Position numbers and translations under genes: made by a program | Shown here: piece by piece, positions 41,550 to 50,800 of the stretch | Layout: each line of letters begins with the position of its first letter | Position numbering within the stretch: the stretch's first letter is position 1 | Assembly: GCA_964618175.1 (NCBI GenBank) | Contig: CAZTZX010000004.1 | Location: 1-54,831 of the forward strand | Length of the DNA: 54,831 nt | Direction of reading: 5' to 3' | From: DTU018 sp964618175 | Lineage (GTDB): Bacteria; Bacillota; Syntrophomonadia; Syntrophomonadales; Syntrophomonadaceae | The notes under the pieces: generated by a model | What the model was told of the DNA's origin: nothing | Database searches by the model: none | What the model saw: the letters and a program-made list of their open reading frames with translations, nothing else

Positions 41550-42102
41550 TGACTACTCCCTTGACTTTGCAGCGGGCCAGATAAATCTGCTCCAATTCAT
41601 TCTGATAGCGCCGCATAACCTTTTGGGCAAAGGCATTTATGTCTTTGATGCCTATTTCCTCTAGCCCGGCAGTCTTTATTGGGGTTCCTTCCGTGCGGAT
41701 ATTTAGTCCCACATGAATTAGGGTTGATGTTATAGAACAGGTCGCTATGGAAACCGACAATTTACCACGGTTGACAAATAGATCATCACCTACTCTAGTT
41801 ACCGGTACTTCAAACAATTCTAATTCTTCTTTGATGCCAGTAATAAAAGCGCGTTGCCGATAGACAGCCAATTCTAAATCGGTAGAAAAGTGCTCAATAA
41901 TGAAGCTAAGCATTAGGGGCGAATAAATATGATTTTTCTCTTTAACATCATATAAATCCACCATATGCTCCAGCGGAACATTACTCGGCCCCATGAAGGC
42001 TACGACAGCATCACCAGTTAAGTCGAAGTTTCGATAGATCCAATGCGGAGCCAGTTCCTTGCCAGTGTATTCAATTTGTTTCTCAGTCACTAAAATTTTC
42101 AA
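41539..42102 (-). CDS. DUF366 family protein in the queuosine precursor operon
   Basis: The best start is TTG 42102 (tTGA overlap with the queC stop) or GTG 42105, a few bases after GGGAG; the track start at 42195 lies inside queC. The 187-residue product begins LKILVTEKQIEYTGKELAPHW, the DUF366 signature, and has GDAVVAFMGPSNV and a FITGIKEELELF core. The family is known mainly from archaea and thermophilic bacteria without a function. Tight placement between queC and queE suggests a job in preQ0/7-deazaguanine metabolism. Confidence 0.75.
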   Translation of the reverse strand: MKILVTEKQIEYTGKELAPHWIYRNFDLTGDAVVAFMGPSNVPLEHMVDLYDVKEKNHIYSPLMLSFIIEHFSTDLELAVYRQRAFITGIKEELELFEVPVTRVGDDLFVNRGKLSVSIATCSITSTLIHVGLNIRTEGTPIKTAGLEEIGIKDINAFAQKVMRRYQNELEQIYLARCKVKGVVIES

Positions 42103-42707
42103 CACTTTACTCCCACCTTTCGAAAAGCATTTTGATTGGTAACACAGGATGGACACTCTCCACATGGCTTGTCTCCATCCTGATAGCAACTCCAAAGTGA
42201 ATTCAAGTCCAGGCCAAAACTGAGAGCCTGATAGGCAATATCTTCTTTTGTCATATTCTGAACAAATGATTTGGCATAAACATGATTACGGGTCGAGTAA
42301 TACAAGGCTTGATTCAGTGCCTCCATAAATATAGCGGAATTATCCGGAAATCTAAGTGCTTCTTCACGGTTGAAACCGCAAATTATCATCTGCGCTCCCA
42401 TATTCTCAGCTAAACAGGCCGCCAGGTTAACTAATAAACCATTACGATTGGGAACCCAGGGATCAGTTATGGGCGACTGGTTCGGTGATAACAAATCGGA
42501 GTTAAGATCATGCACAAAAGGTAGACTAATGACCTGATGGGGTATGACCATGTTGCGAGCAATACGTTGTGAAGCATCGATCTCTTGCTGAGCCGCTTTT
42601 TGTCCATAGTCCACCGTTAGAGCTAATACTATTTCCACCTCTTTTTGACCTATTAACATGGAGACCACAGAATCCAAGCCTCCTGAGAGAAGCGCCACCG
42701 CCTGCAT
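42099..42707 (-). CDS. queC: 7-cyano-7-deazaguanine synthase
   Basis: The 202-residue protein starts VALLSGGLDSVVS (PP-loop) and ends with the zinc-binding CYQDGDKPCGECPSC cluster. The middle has WVPNRNGLLVNLAA and IICGFNREEA, diagnostic for QueC. It converts 7-carboxy-7-deazaguanine to preQ0. Its ATG overlaps the queD stop. Confidence 0.94.
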   Translation of the reverse strand: MQAVALLSGGLDSVVSMLIGQKEVEIVLALTVDYGQKAAQQEIDASQRIARNMVIPHQVISLPFVHDLNSDLLSPNQSPITDPWVPNRNGLLVNLAACLAENMGAQMIICGFNREEALRFPDNSAIFMEALNQALYYSTRNHVYAKSFVQNMTKEDIAYQALSFGLDLNSLWSCYQDGDKPCGECPSCVTNQNAFRKVGVKC

Positions 42708-43078
42708 TATTTTTCCTCCCTATAGGTTGCCCAAGTATGATCGGATTCCCATACTTTGACTGATTCAAGTCGATAACCAGCAAACTGACCTTTCATATGC
42801 TGATAAATAAAAGAAGCCAGATTCTCTGAGGTGGGGTTGATTTTATCAAATGGAGGAACTTCATTTATCAAGACATGATCGAACTGATCTAAAACCGCAG
42901 TCAGCTCAGCACGAATATCACGAAAATCAACTAGCATACCTATTGAATCCAGCTGCGAACCGGCAATTGTGATTTCGACCTTCCAGGTATGACCATGTAT
43001 GTTAGCACAATTACCAGAGTATCCAGATAGGTAATGGGCGGCATCGAAATCCTGGGAAACGGTTAAATAATAAGGCAT
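42707..43078 (-). CDS. queD: 6-carboxytetrahydropterin synthase
   Basis: The 123-residue protein has FDAAHYL (zinc His), CANIHGHTW with the catalytic Cys and two zinc His, and the ESVKVWESDHTWATY Glu/His block. It makes 6-carboxytetrahydropterin from 7,8-dihydroneopterin triphosphate. It is the first gene of the operon; AGGAGG precedes ATG. Confidence 0.94.
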   Translation of the reverse strand: MPYYLTVSQDFDAAHYLSGYSGNCANIHGHTWKVEITIAGSQLDSIGMLVDFRDIRAELTAVLDQFDHVLINEVPPFDKINPTSENLASFIYQHMKGQFAGYRLESVKVWESDHTWATYREEK

Positions 43079-43108
43079 ACTTCCTCCTAAATTTTCCTGT
43101 CGATACGC

Positions 43109-43136
43109 ATTCTATTTTAGCACCATATTTGTGAAA
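43109..43136 (-). promoter_or_regulatory. Promoter of the queD operon
   Basis: On the minus strand TTTCAC (43136-43131) and TAGAAT (43114-43109) are spaced 16 bp, about 30 bp upstream of the queD start. No preQ1 riboswitch could be recognised in the short leader. Confidence 0.5.
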
Positions 43137-43204
43137 TCCCAAACAGAAGTCATCATGCAATAAGGCAATATTCGTACTAGCAGATAGCTTGATGTCTTCA
43201 GTTC

Positions 43205-43222
43205 CATGCAAAACTGCATGCA
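43205..43222. promoter_or_regulatory. Candidate upstream activator site for the sigma-54 promoter
   Basis: The dyad CATGCA-N4-TGCATG (43205-43220), followed by the overlapping palindrome TGCATGCA (43215-43222), lies about 110 bp upstream of the -24 box at 43330, the usual distance for an enhancer-binding activator. A partial third copy (CATGCG) follows at about 43234. Confidence 0.4.
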
Positions 43223-43328
43223 ACCAATGCAGCCATGCGTTTTGTCACGGCAGATATTTGGGCACCACATTAGCTTGGAGGCTCTGTAACTCAGCTCAAT
43301 GGGGGCTTATGCCGTGTTAGTGCTATTA

Positions 43329-43344
43329 TGGCACACTTATTGCT
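43329..43344 (+). promoter_or_regulatory. Sigma-54 (-24/-12) promoter of the CoA-transferase gene
   Basis: TGGCACACTTATTGCT matches TGGCAC-N5-TTGCW. The invariant GG (43330-43331) and GC (43342-43343) are exactly 10 bp apart. It lies about 105 bp before the CoA-transferase ATG and points toward it. A weaker GG-N10-GC match occurs at 43261-43274. Confidence 0.75.
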
Positions 43345-43450
43345 TTATCTATCAGCAAATAGTTGACCACGTATTGGAGAGGTGAACGCAAAATGATGTG
43401 GTCTTTCTATTGATACCACGTTTTGCAAGAGAACATAAGGAGGGGTATAA

Positions 43451-44821
43451 ATGGGTTTATCGTTAACTAAATACAATAATTATAAGAGTCTATACCAATC
43501 AAAACTAGTAGAGGCTGACGAGGCCGTGAAAGTCGTGAAATCTGGTGATTGGGTTCAGTATGGGGAATTTGTTATGCAGCCACGGGAACTTGATGCTGCG
43601 CTGGCTAAACGTGTCAATGAACTCCATGATGTAAAGGTTCGCGCTGTAACCATAACTATGGTTCCGGAAATCGTTAAAGCCGATCCGAAAAGAGAGCACT
43701 TTCGCTTTAATGATTGGCATTTCTCTGGGTTCTCCCGCGCTTTGCATGAACAAAACCTATGCAACTATATTCCCATTACCTATCACGAAGCCAAAAAAAT
43801 AATTAGTGAATTTGTTAGTATCGATGTTGCTTTTGTATTGGTGGCGCCCATGGATCGCAATGGCTATTTCAATTTGGGTACTTCCAACTCTATAACATCA
43901 TATGTGCTCGATAAAACCAAAACTGTAATCGTTGAGGTGAATAAATCTGTACCCGTATGCTTAGGCGGCAATAGTGAAGCGGTGCATATTTCGCAGGTTG
44001 ATTATATAGTGGAGAGTCAGGATAATACCAAACTTTTAAATCTTCCTAAGGTAAACATCAGCGATGAAGACCGTAAAGTTGCTCTTAATGTAATGGAGAA
44101 ACTGGAAGATGGTGCCTGCTTACAACTAGGCATCGGCGCCATGCCCAATGCCATTGGCGCCATGATTGCAGAATCTGGGCTCAAAGATCTAGGGATTCAT
44201 ACCGAAATGCTGGTGGACTCCTTTGTGGATATGTATAATTCCGGAGTTGTAACTGGTAAACGCAAGCAAATCGATAAGGGAAAAATCGTGTATACCTTTG
44301 CCATGGGAACTGATAAGCTTTACGATTTTTTAGATTTGAATCCGGTTTGTGCTAGTTATCCGGTTCATTATACCAATGATCCATTTATTATCGCCCAAAA
44401 TGATAAGGTTTTCGCCATAAATAACGCTATTGAAGTAGATCTTTTTAGCCAAGTAGCTTCGGAAGCTTCTGGGACCAGGCAAATATCAGGAACTGGTGGT
44501 CAGCTTGATTTTATGTTCGCTTCTTTCCGCTCCACAGGCGGCAAAGGTTTCATATGCCTTAGCTCTACCAAGAAGTTGTCAGATGGTACGGTGATTTCAC
44601 GCATTCGCCCCACCTTATCACCCGGCACAATTGTAACTATCCCCCGCTCCCTAAACTACTATGTAGCAACTGAATATGGAATCGCTTTGATGAAAGGACA
44701 AAGCACTTGGCAGCGTGCTGAAGAACTCATAAAAATAGCCCATCCGGACTTTCAAGATGAGTTGATCAAAGAAGCGGCCCGAATGAAAATTTGGGTACGT
44801 ACCAATAAACAAAATGATTAA
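43451..44821 (+). CDS. Butyrate/4-hydroxybutyrate-type acetyl-CoA CoA-transferase
   Basis: The 456-residue protein belongs to the acetyl-CoA hydrolase/transferase family (Cat1/Cat2/But type). It has the LGTSNSITSYVLDKT region, ACLQLGIGAMPNAIG, HTEMLVDSFVDMY with the catalytic Glu, and the C-terminal CoA-binding GTGGQLDFM and LSPGTIVTIPR blocks. It moves CoA between acetate and butyrate or 4-hydroxybutyrate. AGGAGGGG precedes ATG. The sigma-54 promoter and the activator gene next door suggest tight, signal-dependent expression. Confidence 0.92.
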   Translation: MGLSLTKYNNYKSLYQSKLVEADEAVKVVKSGDWVQYGEFVMQPRELDAALAKRVNELHDVKVRAVTITMVPEIVKADPKREHFRFNDWHFSGFSRALHEQNLCNYIPITYHEAKKIISEFVSIDVAFVLVAPMDRNGYFNLGTSNSITSYVLDKTKTVIVEVNKSVPVCLGGNSEAVHISQVDYIVESQDNTKLLNLPKVNISDEDRKVALNVMEKLEDGACLQLGIGAMPNAIGAMIAESGLKDLGIHTEMLVDSFVDMYNSGVVTGKRKQIDKGKIVYTFAMGTDKLYDFLDLNPVCASYPVHYTNDPFIIAQNDKVFAINNAIEVDLFSQVASEASGTRQISGTGGQLDFMFASFRSTGGKGFICLSSTKKLSDGTVISRIRPTLSPGTIVTIPRSLNYYVATEYGIALMKGQSTWQRAEELIKIAHPDFQDELIKEAARMKIWVRTNKQND

Positions 44822-44852
44822 TTCCCTTAAGCATTAAGATTTTTATCTTTTA

Positions 44853-44877
44853 GCGGGTGCTTAACCTTTGCACCCGC
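44853..44877. terminator. Terminator between the CoA-transferase and the sigma-54 activator
   Basis: GCGGGTGC and GCACCCGC form a perfect 8-bp stem around a 9-nt loop between two convergent genes. The T-tracts are short on both sides, so its strength is uncertain. Confidence 0.65.
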
Positions 44878-44900
44878 TTCATTGTGTAAACTAGGTCACA

Positions 44901-46994
44901 TTATCCTTTAGGGGTGACCTGATATTTTCGAGCTTTACGGGATATAGTTGAGGCATCTACCTCTAATATCTGGGCAGCTTTATAATAGGAGTCAGTAATC
45001 AAAAAGGTCTTTTCCAGCATTATTTTTTCCACGTATTCCACCGCGTTTTTCAAGGGTACGATTCTATTCACAGTAACAGGCCGATCATCATCATTAAAGG
45101 GTTCATCACTGTTAAATAAATAAGAAGGTAAGTGATTTAAGCCGATTTTCTCAGTACTTGAAGTAACTAGCAATCTTTCGATCAGATTTTCCAGCTCTCT
45201 AATATTTCCCGGCCAATCATAACGCATTAAAATTTCATAAACTTCAGGTTCAATTTCTTTTCTGTAATTATAATGATGGTTAAAGTGTATCAAGAAATGT
45301 CGTACTAGAAGAGGTATGTCTTCCAAGCGATCACGCAGGCTGGGCACATGAATCGGAATAACATTTAGACGGTAGTATAGATCCTCACGAAAATCTCCCT
45401 GTTTCACCATCTGTTCCAAGTTCTTATTAGTAATCGCAATAATCCGCACATCTATTTTTATCGGTTTAGTGCCTCCGACTCGAAAGATATCTCTCTCTTG
45501 GATAGCTCGTAATAGTTTAACCTGCAAATGCAAGGGAATGTCACCTATTTCATCCAGAAGTAATGTCCCCTCATGAGCTAACTCAAATAGTCCCGGCTTT
45601 CCCTCTTTCTTGGCTCCAGTAAATGCTCCCCCTTCATAGCCAAATAACTCAGACTCAATCAAGTTTTCGGGAATGGCTGTACAGTTCACCTTAACAAACG
45701 GCCCGTTTTTTCGGGCACTATGGCATTGAATAATTTCCGCTATGCGCTCTTTGCCCACTCCCGATTCACCCGATATTAATACCGTAGAATCAACTTCGGC
45801 AATTTTCATGGATTGGTAGACCAGGTTTTCCATCTCGGGATTTTTGAAGACCATTTCTCCGGACAACTGGACCTGCATTTGCTTCATTTGAAACTCGAAA
45901 TGAGCATTCAGTCCTTCTAATTGCTCGACCCGTTGCTTAAGCATATTCAATTCACTAACATCACGAACACTGGTGACAATCCGAAAAATATTGCCGTCCT
46001 CATCAAATACAGGAGTGGCCGACACCAATAAATTTGTGCCGGTCACTGTTGATAAGGTTATAGTAATTGATTTTCGTTGCTCTAATACCAGTATGGAAGC
46101 AGATCGAGATAAGATGCCCTGATCTACCAACTCATACATAGTTTTATTGACCAGCTCTTCCTCTCCTAAACCTGTCATACGTTTAATGGCCTGGTTTATG
46201 CGCAGTGTTAGTCCTTCCCCATCGGTAATATACAACCCATCGTAACTGGAATCAATGATAGCGTCCAGTTCTGCATTCAACGACTTTACATAAGCTAATT
46301 CCCGGGTAACTTTCTCCAGCTCCGAAGTGTCATATAACACGGCTACGGCACCGGTCACTTCACCATTATTAATGATGGGAGCACGATTAGTTATAAAGGA
46401 AGTATCACCAACCCGAATCTTAATTCCATACTCACATTTTTTACTCCTGATTATGTCAAATAGGTGACTCTCGGGAATAGCATCATTAATAAATGACCCC
46501 AGGACATCGCTACGTGGCAAACCGGTATATCGTTCTGCCGCACGATTCCATATTCGAATGATACCCTGGCAATCGATGGCTACAATTGGATTATAGGCGG
46601 AGTTAATTACTGTTTCCATCTGTCCAGCTAACTCATCGATAATACTGTTTAAGGCCACCATTATATCTGACTTGGTAAGGAATCCAATTACCTGATTATT
46701 TTTCACCACAGGATAACGACCAGTGTAGAAAATATCAACATCCCGAATGTCTTGTTCAGGATGCAGATACTTAACCTGTTGGGTCATATATTCTTTAATG
46801 GGATTCTCCATATCGATCCGATCAACTATAGCTCGAACAAGATGTGTTTTGGTTAACAATCCAACCATTTGGCCATTTTTCATGACCGGTGCCCCATCTA
46901 TTTTGTTTTTCATGAACAACCTTGCTGTCTCCCACAGGCTGCTGTCTGTATCCAGTACAATCGGATCAACGGTCATGAATTCATCGACCTTCAT
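44901..46994 (-). CDS. CBS-PAS-PAS-AAA+-HTH sigma-54-dependent activator
   Basis: The 697-residue protein has a CBS pair (about 1-115), two PAS domains (about 125-235 and 240-360), a coiled-coil linker, the sigma-54 AAA+ domain with GESGVGKE, GAFTGA and LLDEIGD, and a C-terminal HTH (AAQILEVDASTISRKARK). It contacts sigma-54 RNA polymerase from an enhancer, and the CBS and PAS parts should respond to nucleotide, redox or ligand signals. It is convergent with the CoA-transferase whose promoter is of the sigma-54 type, and so is its likely regulator. Confidence 0.94.
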   Translation of the reverse strand: MKVDEFMTVDPIVLDTDSSLWETARLFMKNKIDGAPVMKNGQMVGLLTKTHLVRAIVDRIDMENPIKEYMTQQVKYLHPEQDIRDVDIFYTGRYPVVKNNQVIGFLTKSDIMVALNSIIDELAGQMETVINSAYNPIVAIDCQGIIRIWNRAAERYTGLPRSDVLGSFINDAIPESHLFDIIRSKKCEYGIKIRVGDTSFITNRAPIINNGEVTGAVAVLYDTSELEKVTRELAYVKSLNAELDAIIDSSYDGLYITDGEGLTLRINQAIKRMTGLGEEELVNKTMYELVDQGILSRSASILVLEQRKSITITLSTVTGTNLLVSATPVFDEDGNIFRIVTSVRDVSELNMLKQRVEQLEGLNAHFEFQMKQMQVQLSGEMVFKNPEMENLVYQSMKIAEVDSTVLISGESGVGKERIAEIIQCHSARKNGPFVKVNCTAIPENLIESELFGYEGGAFTGAKKEGKPGLFELAHEGTLLLDEIGDIPLHLQVKLLRAIQERDIFRVGGTKPIKIDVRIIAITNKNLEQMVKQGDFREDLYYRLNVIPIHVPSLRDRLEDIPLLVRHFLIHFNHHYNYRKEIEPEVYEILMRYDWPGNIRELENLIERLLVTSSTEKIGLNHLPSYLFNSDEPFNDDDRPVTVNRIVPLKNAVEYVEKIMLEKTFLITDSYYKAAQILEVDASTISRKARKYQVTPKG

Positions 46995-47136
46995 ATTCCA
47001 CCTCCAAGTCCTAAATGATATATAAATATAGTGCTTAAGTATGCCAAAATGATCTATAATTAGAACTGTATATAATTAGTATATGGCTATTATTTACATT
47101 CTTTCTTTATTATCTTAGTTTATGGGAGAGGATAAA

Positions 47137-47829
47137 ATGAGCAACAACCCTTTATTCTTGCGAAAATACACTTGTCCACTATGTAAGACCCCTTTTAAGT
47201 CGCAAAGTATTCGCTCATCGGCTGTTTATGTAGAAAATCGTGAACCTGACCTTCATGTGATATACCGCGGTCACAGCCCCTTACATTACTCAATAATTGT
47301 GTGCCCAACCTGCGAATATGCGACATCTAATTCAACTTTTAGTGAGTCACTGCATGATGAGGTTGAAGTACCGCTTTCCCGTGCACTGAAAGTATTAAAA
47401 GAAGATAATCGCCCTGACTTTTGCGGTGAACGTGATGCTGAGCTTGCTTTACAGTGTTTTCGTTTGGCAGTTCGTACTGCGCAACTAAAAAAGGTTCCAC
47501 CTGGTGAATTAGCTGGGGTTTTCCTTGGTACTGCCTGGGTGGCACGTGAAACAGGCAAAACAGAGATTGAATCTCAATACCGAAAAGAAGCCCTCCAATA
47601 TTACCTTGAAGCCTATAACAGCTCATCTCAAATTGGTAATTTAAACGATTTACAGGCCGCTTATCTAATAGGTGAACTGTACCGTCAGGAGAAGAATTAC
47701 CCGCAAGCAGTCAATTGGTTCAATGTGGTTATATCCAATCCGCAAATAAAAAGCCATCCTTCCATTGAAAAGATGGCCCGGGAACAATGGGCCCTCAGTC
47801 GCGAGGAAGCCCAGCAGGAAAAAGGGTAA
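47137..47829 (+). CDS. DUF2225 protein with TPR-like C-terminus
   Basis: ATG 47137 lies behind GGGAGAGG; the in-frame ATG at 47122 contains that site. The N-terminus has a zinc-ribbon-like pair (CPLC at about residues 13-16 and CPTC at about 56-59), characteristic of DUF2225, followed by alpha-helical, TPR-like repeats (about 100-220). It is likely a metal-bound scaffold protein. Function is unknown. It is convergent with addA, 6 bp apart. Confidence 0.82.
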   Translation: MSNNPLFLRKYTCPLCKTPFKSQSIRSSAVYVENREPDLHVIYRGHSPLHYSIIVCPTCEYATSNSTFSESLHDEVEVPLSRALKVLKEDNRPDFCGERDAELALQCFRLAVRTAQLKKVPPGELAGVFLGTAWVARETGKTEIESQYRKEALQYYLEAYNSSSQIGNLNDLQAAYLIGELYRQEKNYPQAVNWFNVVISNPQIKSHPSIEKMAREQWALSREEAQQEKG

Positions 47830-47835
47830 ACGGTT

Positions 47836-50800
47836 TTATAACTTAATTAGTTCGCGCTTATCAAAAAAGTAAAGATACATCTCCCGTACAGGTTTGCCAT
47901 GGATTTGTTCAAGGGCACGCCGATACCAGTAAACTTGATTCTGATAATGCTCTACTCGTTTCTCCAAGTTGTATTCGGTAATACGATCGCTTTTATAATC
48001 CACCAGTATAAAACCATCATTTTCCTCAAAGTACAGATCGATAACTCCCTGCACCAATAGAGTCTCATCACTGATATTCTCTCCGCTTATAACTTCATTA
48101 GCCGGGCAAATCAAATTAAATGGTGCCTCGCGATATACTCGGGCAGCACTTTTAATACGTTGACCCAAGGGTGAGTTTACAAAAACTTGAATGGCCTCTA
48201 AATCTACAGTCTCCGCCTCCAACTCAGATAGTATTTCTCGGTTCACCAGGCTTTCCAATAAAGCAGACAGCGAGGCAAGCGAGCCGTCCATATTGATCTG
48301 GCCAAGGTGCTGCATAACTTTATGCATGGCTGTACCCCGCTGTAGTGCATTGAGCCGCGGGGCTGGATCGATAAACTGAGGTTGGGTTATGACCTCCGGA
48401 ACTTGTATGGCTATTTGCTGACGGTCGGCTTTATAGTTTTCCCGGATTTGGGTTACGAAGAGTTTGGAGGGCAAGGTTTCACTTTCCTTAAAAGGATAAT
48501 TCCAATTGAGGATAGCAAATATTTTTTCTTGTTCATCGGAAACCGGCATCTCCTGCTCCGCTTTCCAAAGCTGTCCGGTTATTTCAGCCCTTTGTCGCTT
48601 ACGCTTCAGCTTCTCTCCCAGACTGAAACGGCTTAATATCTGTACCTGCCAACAGCAGGTGTCTTGAATTATAGGTTCTTCCCAGGCAGTGGTCATACGA
48701 TCTCGCAGCTGACTTCCTTGGGAATGACGCATTATTACCGGTACCACCCAGTCCAAAAAGCAGCGGGCCTGAGCCAGTTGATGATGTGCCATTGGCCGAG
48801 CCCAGCGCTTCACCGCAGTGTCGATTCGCCTCACTGAGCCCACTAAAATAAGCTTATTCTTGGGGCGCGTGCAAGCCACGTAGAGAATACGCATCTCTTC
48901 TGATAAATTCTCGGAACGGATCCTCTGTTTTACAACATTACGAGCAATAGTATCCATACTAGCTCTTAACTGCAGGTTTACAAAACGCGGCCCCAGTCCC
49001 AGATCCTTATGCAGCAACAGAGGATTGGTCAGATCACGCAGATTAAACTGTCGACCCATCCCGGCCACTATAACTATTGGAAATTCCAGGCCTTTGCTTT
49101 TATGAATGCTCATCAACCGCACCACATTATCGTTTTCTCCCAGAATCTTAGCCATATCCATGTCTCCGCTACTGGCTTGAATTTGTTCTATGTAACGCAA
49201 GAATTGAAATAATCCCTTAAAGGAGGTATTTTGAAACTGTCTGGCCCGGTCATGCAGTATGCGTAAATTAGCCTGTCGTTGAATACCCCCTGGCATAGCG
49301 CCTACGTAGTGATAGAACCCGGTTTCCAGTAAGACCTGCCACAGAAAAGTGTCCATCGGTAACAAACGAGCTTCCTTTTTCCACCGATTAAGCTGATCGA
49401 TCATAGCCACCAGGCGTTGGCCTAATTGATTATTATTACTGTCTCCGTACTTTTTGACCGCTTCATAAAAGGTTCCTTTCGGGCTATCTGCACGGATAGT
49501 TATCAAGTCGTCCACCGAAAAATCAAAAATGGGTGAGCGCATAACTCCTGTCAGTGGAATATCCTGGCGTTTATTATCTACTAGACGGAGCAGATCCAGA
49601 AAAATGCCTACTTCCACGGTATCAAAATAGCCACTATTTACATCTGCATAACAAGGAATATTCTCGGCCAAAAATATTTCCTGAAACACCCCGACCCACT
49701 TGGCGGTAGATCGCATAAGAATGACAATGTCACGATAATTGACCGGGCGACAATCATTCAGCCTCGTGTCCCAGATCTGTTGAGTCAACAGTTTTTTGAT
49801 GCGTTCCGTTACCAGACGGGCTTCTATTTCTATCTGGTCAGCTTCTTCCAGTATATCTTCCTCATCAGGATCAGCTTGAGCGTCACGGTCAATTATTAAT
49901 AATTCAACATCTCCCGGGCTTAACGGTCTTTCCAGGGTGCCATGTACCAATTTTACTTCCTCATCATAGACTACTTCACCCAGCTGTGCGGACATTATAT
50001 GCTCAAAAATGCAGTTAACTGCGTCAATGATCGGCTGGCTGCAACGGAAATTTTGATCCAGGTTTATACGGCGGTCAATGCTTGCGTCTTGCACCTTAAA
50101 ATCGTGATATTTTTCTATGAACAAACTAGGGTCAGAGAGGCGAAATCGATAAATGCTCTGTTTAACATCACCCACCATAAACATATTGTCCTGCCTTTTA
50201 ATCTGATTGAGCAGGGTTTCTTGAACGGGATTACTGTCTTGATATTCATCAACAAAAATATATGCAAATCGCTGGCGATAGTCGTCAGCCGCCTCAGGAA
50301 ACCGAAGTATAGATAGAGCACAGTGCTCCAGATTATTAAAATCCAACAGACTCTTTTCCATCATGTGCTGATGGTATAGATCAGCAAATCGTTCTACGAT
50401 TTGATAAAGCGATAGCATAACCTTATGGAGCTGGTTTAACTCATCGATAAGTTCCTCAGGATGACGCGGCAATATTTCGGTGATGCTTTTGAGTATGTCC
50501 CGAGCCTCCTGGCGCAGTTCCTTTACTTCCGCAACCAAGCCGGGATCAGCATCCTTTTCGGCGGGTTTCAAACGAGAAAGTGCAAAACCCTTAATAAAAG
50601 TATAAAATTCGCTGAGGTCATGCTGGAAGTATGCAGTTTTCAAATCCTTCATCTGCTGCAGATCCAAGCTTAGAGTCTCCAGTTGGCGCTGTGACCCTCC
50701 CGGCATCAGGCATTTCGCCTGTGCTATTTCCAAAAGCTGCTCGACTGCCGTTAGCCGCTGTTCAAGTATCATATGCAGCTCTGATCCCCAACTGCTCTGT

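Noticed and set aside
43079..43250. preQ1 riboswitch upstream of queD
   Set aside because: The leader lacks the A-rich tail and the short stem typical of preQ1-I, and I see no preQ1-II fold.
43261..43274. Second sigma-54 promoter before the CoA-transferase
   Set aside because: GG-N10-GC spacing is present, but the -12 box reads TAGCTT rather than TTGCW; too weak to list as a separate promoter.
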